A stretch of 64,000 nt of DNA, from positions 1 to 64,000 of the forward strand of contig NZ_AUGC01000012.1 of the NCBI RefSeq assembly GCF_000426825.1. The letters are read 5' to 3'. The notes beneath the pieces are model-generated. The model did no database searches, had not been told where the DNA came from, and worked only from the letters and a program-made list of their open reading frames with translations. Positions 60,507 to 64,000 of the stretch are shown here, in pieces. The number at the start of each line of letters is the position of its first letter. Within the stretch, counting starts at the first letter, position 1. The position numbers were made by a program, and so were the translations under genes. This DNA comes from Thermonema rossianum DSM 10300 (lineage in GTDB: Bacteria > Bacteroidota > Bacteroidia > Cytophagales > Thermonemataceae).

Positions 60507-61280
60507 ATGAAAAAGAATCAAAAGACAAAAGTTATTTCCATAGTCAATCAAAAAGGCGGAACAGGCAAAACCACCACGGCAGTCAATCTGGCAAAAGCCT
60601 TGGAATTGCTTGGATACAAAGTCTTGCTTGTCGATTTTGACCCACAAGGCAGCCTCTCCTATTACCTCGATATAGAAGATGCAAGCCCCAACATAGCCGA
60701 TGTGCTTCTTGGCGAAGCCAACATAGAAGATGCGCTGCTTCAGGTCAGCGGCATGCACGTGTTGCCATCCAATACGGAACTTGCCGACTTGGAAATTTCC
60801 TTAGCCAATTACGATGCAAGGGAGTCTTTATTAAAAGAGTATTTGAGCCGCATCCAAGAAAACTACGATTATATTATTATCGACTGCTCGCCTTCGCTTT
60901 CCTTGCTCACAGTCAATGCCTTGGTGGCCTCTCATCATATTATCATCCCTATTCCGATGGAAGTATTGAGTTTTCACGGGCTGCACCTGATTAAAGACAC
61001 CGTGCAGGCGGTGAAAGAAACGCTCAATCCTTCACTCAACATCCTGGGCATTTTGGTTGTGAAATATTCACCTGTACGCCGTATCACCACCCAACTACTG
61101 ACTGCTATACAAGAAGAGTTTTCCGATACGCTTACGTTTAAAACCAAAATACGTCTGGATACCCGCCTCATAGAATCACCGGCCTATGGGAACAATATTT
61201 TTGAAACCGCCCCCAATTCAAAAGGCGCAGAAGATTATCTGGATTTTGCAAAAGAAATCATTCAGCTCACAAAAAAATAA
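60507..61280 (+). CDS. parA: ParA/Soj-type partitioning ATPase
   Basis: A 257-residue deviant-Walker-A ATPase that positions plasmid or chromosome origins on the nucleoid. Walker A is KGGTGKTTT at residues 16-24 with the signature Lys; the DFDPQG switch and DCSPSLSLLTVNAL are also typical. The usual chromosomal order is parA-parB, but no parB follows; the next gene is a lipoprotein 31 bp later. It lies between the parS sites (3.3 kb upstream) and the proposed origin (1.7 kb downstream), so a role in origin segregation is likely. Confidence 0.95.
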   Translation: MKKNQKTKVISIVNQKGGTGKTTTAVNLAKALELLGYKVLLVDFDPQGSLSYYLDIEDASPNIADVLLGEANIEDALLQVSGMHVLPSNTELADLEISLANYDARESLLKEYLSRIQENYDYIIIDCSPSLSLLTVNALVASHHIIIPIPMEVLSFHGLHLIKDTVQAVKETLNPSLNILGILVVKYSPVRRITTQLLTAIQEEFSDTLTFKTKIRLDTRLIESPAYGNNIFETAPNSKGAEDYLDFAKEIIQLTKK

Positions 61281-61311
61281 CGTTCTGTTTTACTCATAAC
61301 TTTTCAACACC

Positions 61312-62910
61312 ATGCAAGCAAGTCGTTGGTTTTGCTCTGCGATGCTTACCGGCATCGGTTTATTGCTATTGTGCCGTTGTGCCAACCCCGGAGCCCTCAC
61401 CGGCGGTCCTAAAGACACCATACCGCCGCAAGTGGTTAAAAGAATACCACCGCTCGGACAAACAAACTTCAAATCACAAGAAGTAAGCATTACCTTCAAC
61501 GAGCCCGTACGCAGCAAGAACCTTCAGCAAGAACTTATCATCACGCCACGACTGCAAGAAAAAGACGCTTATGAAATCATAGAAAAGAAATACAGCATCA
61601 TTTTACGCTTCAAAAAACCACTTTTGGAAAACACAACCTACAGCATCCACTTCCGGAACGGCATAGTAGATGCCACGGAAGGCAACGCCGCCCAAGAAGC
61701 CATGATTGTGTTCAGTACGGGCGCCCAATTGGACTCCCTGCAAGTAGGTGGAACATGCACGCAGGCACTCAGTGGTGAAAGCATCGAAAACGCCCTGGTA
61801 GGACTTTACCCCGCTCATGACAGCATAGACCCCGCCCTGCATGAACCTCTATATCTGACAAAAACCAACAACAAGGGGCAGTTTCGCTTGCAATTTGTGA
61901 AAGCGGGCAGCTATCAACTGTTTGCCATCGATGACCAAAACAACAACGGCAAATGGGACAAAACGGAACTATTGGGCTTTTTGCCCGAAGCTCTTTCGTT
62001 GCAAAACTCTATAGATAGCCTTCACATAGAACTGGTACCACAAGACGTAAAAGCGCCCCAAATAGTCGGCAAGCGCGCCTCCGGACAATATGCCTATACA
62101 GTCATTACCTTTAATGAAGGAATCGACTCCTGCCACTTACAACCCGCTTTGCCCTTCGTGCTCGACAAATCGGGCCGCATATTAAAGCTGTATCATCGCG
62201 ACAGCCTCGAAGTGCAAATCACGGCAAGAGATTCAACAGGCAACCTGCTGCACGATACCTTGCAGTTGGCGGCGCCCCAAGGAAAAGAAAAAGAAAAATT
62301 TGAAGTGGATATTAGCGAAAGCTACCAAGCCTATACACAAGAACTACAATTGAAAATACATGCCAATAAACCCATTGCCCGGCAAATCGATAGTCTGTTC
62401 TATGCTTACATAGACCAAGATACGCTGAATAAGCAATTGTTTGCCCGGGCGTATTTTCAACAGCCAACCCCCAACCGGCTGGTATTCAAACAAAAAATTG
62501 ATTTTCGCGACAGTGCCAAAATATTCATCGACAAAGGTTGGCTCATCTCTATAGAAGAGGACAGCAGCCAAACCCAATGGAGCAAAAAAGTGAATCACGC
62601 CAACCCTAAAGAGTTCGCTACCCTGCGGCTCTACATAGAAAAAAAAGAAGGTGAGCGCTGGATTATGCAGCTGCTCAACAAAGAAAATAAAGTAATCCAA
62701 GAGCACAAAGTGGGTAGTGAACCTATCGAAATAAAAGGACTTCCCCCCGGTGAGTACAAACTCCGTTTTTTTCAAGACAGCAACGCCAACGGACGGTGGG
62801 ATAGTGGCAACTACAAAGAGAAAATTTTACATGAAAAAATATTCATATATAACAAAGCCCTTCGTTTAAAAGCCAATTGGGAAGTAGAAGAGCGTCTCGT
62901 CATAGAGTAG
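61312..62910 (+). CDS. Ig-like-domain lipoprotein (Big_5-like)
   Basis: A 532-residue lipoprotein (lipobox about residues 17-23, LLLCRC) common in Bacteroidota. The first domain is Ig-like (VSITFNEPVRSKNLQQELIITP) and further all-beta domains follow. Two calcium-binding-like loops, DDQNNNGKWD and DSNANGRWD, appear in the middle and near the end. It is probably an outer-membrane surface protein of unknown role. It is the last complete gene before the origin region. Confidence 0.86.
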   Translation: MQASRWFCSAMLTGIGLLLLCRCANPGALTGGPKDTIPPQVVKRIPPLGQTNFKSQEVSITFNEPVRSKNLQQELIITPRLQEKDAYEIIEKKYSIILRFKKPLLENTTYSIHFRNGIVDATEGNAAQEAMIVFSTGAQLDSLQVGGTCTQALSGESIENALVGLYPAHDSIDPALHEPLYLTKTNNKGQFRLQFVKAGSYQLFAIDDQNNNGKWDKTELLGFLPEALSLQNSIDSLHIELVPQDVKAPQIVGKRASGQYAYTVITFNEGIDSCHLQPALPFVLDKSGRILKLYHRDSLEVQITARDSTGNLLHDTLQLAAPQGKEKEKFEVDISESYQAYTQELQLKIHANKPIARQIDSLFYAYIDQDTLNKQLFARAYFQQPTPNRLVFKQKIDFRDSAKIFIDKGWLISIEEDSSQTQWSKKVNHANPKEFATLRLYIEKKEGERWIMQLLNKENKVIQEHKVGSEPIEIKGLPPGEYKLRFFQDSNANGRWDSGNYKEKILHEKIFIYNKALRLKANWEVEERLVIE

Positions 62911-62942
62911 TTGAATTCTTTGAAAAGTACAATAAAGCTAAA

Positions 62943-63357
62943 TGTGGATAACGCCCGTTTGCAGGGAAAAGTTATCCACATTTGCTTCTAAAGCTGTGGA
63001 TAACTCCCGTTTTTTTGTGGATAAGTATGTGGATAACTCGAGCACTTATCCACATTTAAAAAAAATTTGTGGATAACTTTTTCCACACTCAAAAAGTTAT
63101 CCACAGTCCACTGAAGTTATCCACAAGTTATCCACAGCTAAAGCCCACTTATCCACAGAGTTATCCACATTTACACATAAAACAAAAGTAAGATGTGGAT
63201 ATGTGGATAACAGTTATCCACAATGTGGATAACTATATTTAACTAATTGATTGTCAGCAAAAAAGTTATCCACACCCCTGTGGATAACTCATGTGGAAAA
63301 CTTTTTAAAAATAGTACTTTACAAATATTTTTTTCGTTCGTCGAATACTTATCCACA
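62943..63357. repeat. Array of 18 exact DnaA boxes
   Basis: TTATCCACA on the + strand starts at 62972, 63046, 63097, 63117, 63128, 63149, 63161, 63214, 63266 and 63349. On the minus strand the boxes occupy 62943-62951, 62995-63003, 63016-63024, 63028-63036, 63068-63076, 63202-63210, 63224-63232 and 63279-63287. One-mismatch variants lie at 63079-63087, 63194-63202 and 63292-63300. Orientation is mixed. Two more exact boxes (63670-63678 and 63844-63852) sit inside the downstream coding sequence. Confidence 0.97.
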
Positions 63358-63360
63358 TTT

Positions 63361-63420
63361 TTTGCGCCTATAACAATAACAATAGAGAATTAAATTTTTA
63401 TTAAAAATTATTGTTATTAG
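63361..63420. other. A/T-rich duplex-unwinding-element candidate
   Basis: Directly after the last DnaA box comes TGCGCC and then an almost pure A/T segment. It contains a perfect 10-bp inverted repeat: AATAACAATA at 63375-63384 and TATTGTTATT at 63409-63418. The order box, G/C-rich hexamer, A/T-rich triplets resembles the basal unwinding unit described for Bacillus oriC (box, G/C-rich patch, DnaA-trio). Functional assignment is inference. Confidence 0.65.
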
Positions 63421-63484
63421 TAGAAAAACAGGGCTTGCACATTTCAAAAAAAATCGTTATATACTATAAGCCTGAAAGTAGTGT

Positions 63485-64000
63485 ATGGAAAAAATACAAA
63501 AAATCAAGTGGATAACTTTTCTGCTGTTGAGCCTATCCACCAACTTGTGTGCACAAATCAATGTCAACTTATCATTGGCAAGAGAATACTTCCAAAAGGG
63601 TGAGTGTGACAAAGCCATTACCGAATACGAAAATATTATCAAAGAAGCCCCGGAATATTTTTTGGTGGTTTATCCACAATACAAAGAGTGTTTGTGGAAA
63701 AGTCGCTCTTGGAAGGACTTGGAAAAACTGATTGAAAAGGCAGCAAAAGAAGCCCCCGACAATCCCGCTTATAAAATAGACCTGCTGAGCTTTTACGAAG
63801 AGCAAGGCGAAAAACGCAAGGCAGAGAAGACTTATCAACAGCTTGTGGATAAGTTTGCCGCTTCTTATGAACAGGCCGTGGGCGTTGTGCATTGGCTTAT
63901 GGAAAAGCAGCAATGGGCGTGGGCGAAGGCTTTCATCAAAGAAGCGCGGCGGCGTTTATATGAATATGCCTTTGCCATAGAGATGGCCGAAATTTATGCT
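63485..64000 (+). CDS. Exported TPR-repeat protein (partial at window end)
   Basis: The open frame from the ATG at 63485 runs to the window edge, giving 172 codons. The N-terminus is a signal peptide (core WITFLLLSLSTNLCAQ). The body has helical TPR-like units such as REYFQKGECDKAITEYENII and YQQLVDKFAASYEQ. It would be an envelope protein. It is the first gene after the proposed origin and carries two exact DnaA boxes within its coding sequence. The 3' end is missing, so its length is unknown. Confidence 0.85.
   Translation, partial: MEKIQKIKWITFLLLSLSTNLCAQINVNLSLAREYFQKGECDKAITEYENIIKEAPEYFLVVYPQYKECLWKSRSWKDLEKLIEKAAKEAPDNPAYKIDLLSFYEEQGEKRKAEKTYQQLVDKFAASYEQAVGVVHWLMEKQQWAWAKAFIKEARRRLYEYAFAIEMAEIYA

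Larger units (their letters stand above)
62940..63425. other. Chromosomal replication origin (oriC) candidate
   Basis: A 574-bp gene-free stretch (62911-63484) that contains 18 exact DnaA boxes, two A/T-rich segments and an inverted repeat. This density of the consensus box TTATCCACA is far above chance for a 9-mer and typical of bacterial origins. Nearby mnmG, parS sites and parA are frequent companions of oriC. G versus C content on the + strand changes sign between 61441-61560 (G 19, C 36) and 63841-63960 (G 41, C 22) by my count, as expected across an origin. dnaA is not adjacent. Confidence 0.92.

Noticed and set aside
62943-63357. Repeated short units that could suggest a CRISPR array
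   Set aside because: The unit is the 9-bp DnaA box in mixed orientation with irregular spacing, without a constant long repeat or uniform spacers; no cas genes are present.

Overview
The window looks like a piece of a Bacteroidota chromosome, most likely from the Cytophagales or a close relative. Three things point there. Many genes carry the Bacteroidota-type -7 promoter element TAnnTTTG, with weak ribosome binding sites. Several families are typical of the phylum (BatD, DUF4292, DUF4175, DUF6702, YjgP/YjgQ-type LptG, Big_5-type lipoproteins, small families ending in EILNRKYF-like tails). Metabolism has the expected mix, such as a methylmalonyl-CoA epimerase beside a biotin carrier protein. 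Genes are densely packed, with many short gaps, ATGA overlaps and convergent 3' overlaps. I see no insertion sequence, prophage, CRISPR array, tRNA or rRNA.

Layout. 1-13 kb: end of an unidentified gene, guaB, a PP-loop ATPase, a hydrolase, mazG, an EamA transporter with lptG, pruA, a DUF6702 protein, pdhB, a crotonase, a polysaccharide flippase and a degenerate sensor kinase. 13-20.6 kb: a PhnD-like binding protein, an ECF sigma factor with a membrane protein that joins an anti-sigma-like N-terminus to a trypsin-like protease, small membrane and cytosolic proteins, batD, an SDR and a second ECF sigma factor. 20.7-30 kb: an RluB-type pseudouridine synthase, a tandem pair of SpoIIAA-like proteins, an LD-carboxypeptidase, a GT4 glycosyltransferase, then a tight run of sugar nucleotidyltransferase, TPR protein, DUF4292 lipoprotein, nuoI and nuoJ. 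NuoI carries a long Lys/Pro repeat tail. 30-46 kb: hemerythrin protein, histidine kinase, hemA, gamma carbonic anhydrase, an aspC-hldE-trkH run, a phosphatase, GT2 and smc. 46-52.8 kb: methylmalonyl-CoA epimerase, biotin carrier, comF, two coiled-coil proteins, an AhpD-like protein, exonuclease III and an oligopeptide-type binding lipoprotein. 52.9-64 kb: a giant DUF4175 coiled-coil protein, an RsbW-like kinase, ybeY, mnmG, a methyltransferase, a response regulator, a ParA ATPase, an Ig-like lipoprotein and a TPR protein cut by the window edge.

The main result is that positions 62940-63425 look like the chromosomal replication origin. There are 18 exact copies of the DnaA box TTATCCACA in about 415 bp, next to an A/T-rich segment with a 10-bp inverted repeat. 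Sampled G/C skew changes sign across the region. Two parS-type ParB sites (57003-57018 and 57198-57213) flank the mnmG promoter about 6 kb away, and an orphan parA lies between them and the origin. So this end of the window combines replication initiation, chromosome segregation (parS, ParA and more distantly SMC) and tRNA modification (MnmG). Almost all genes from 49.4 to 62.9 kb point toward the origin, so they would meet replication forks head-on.
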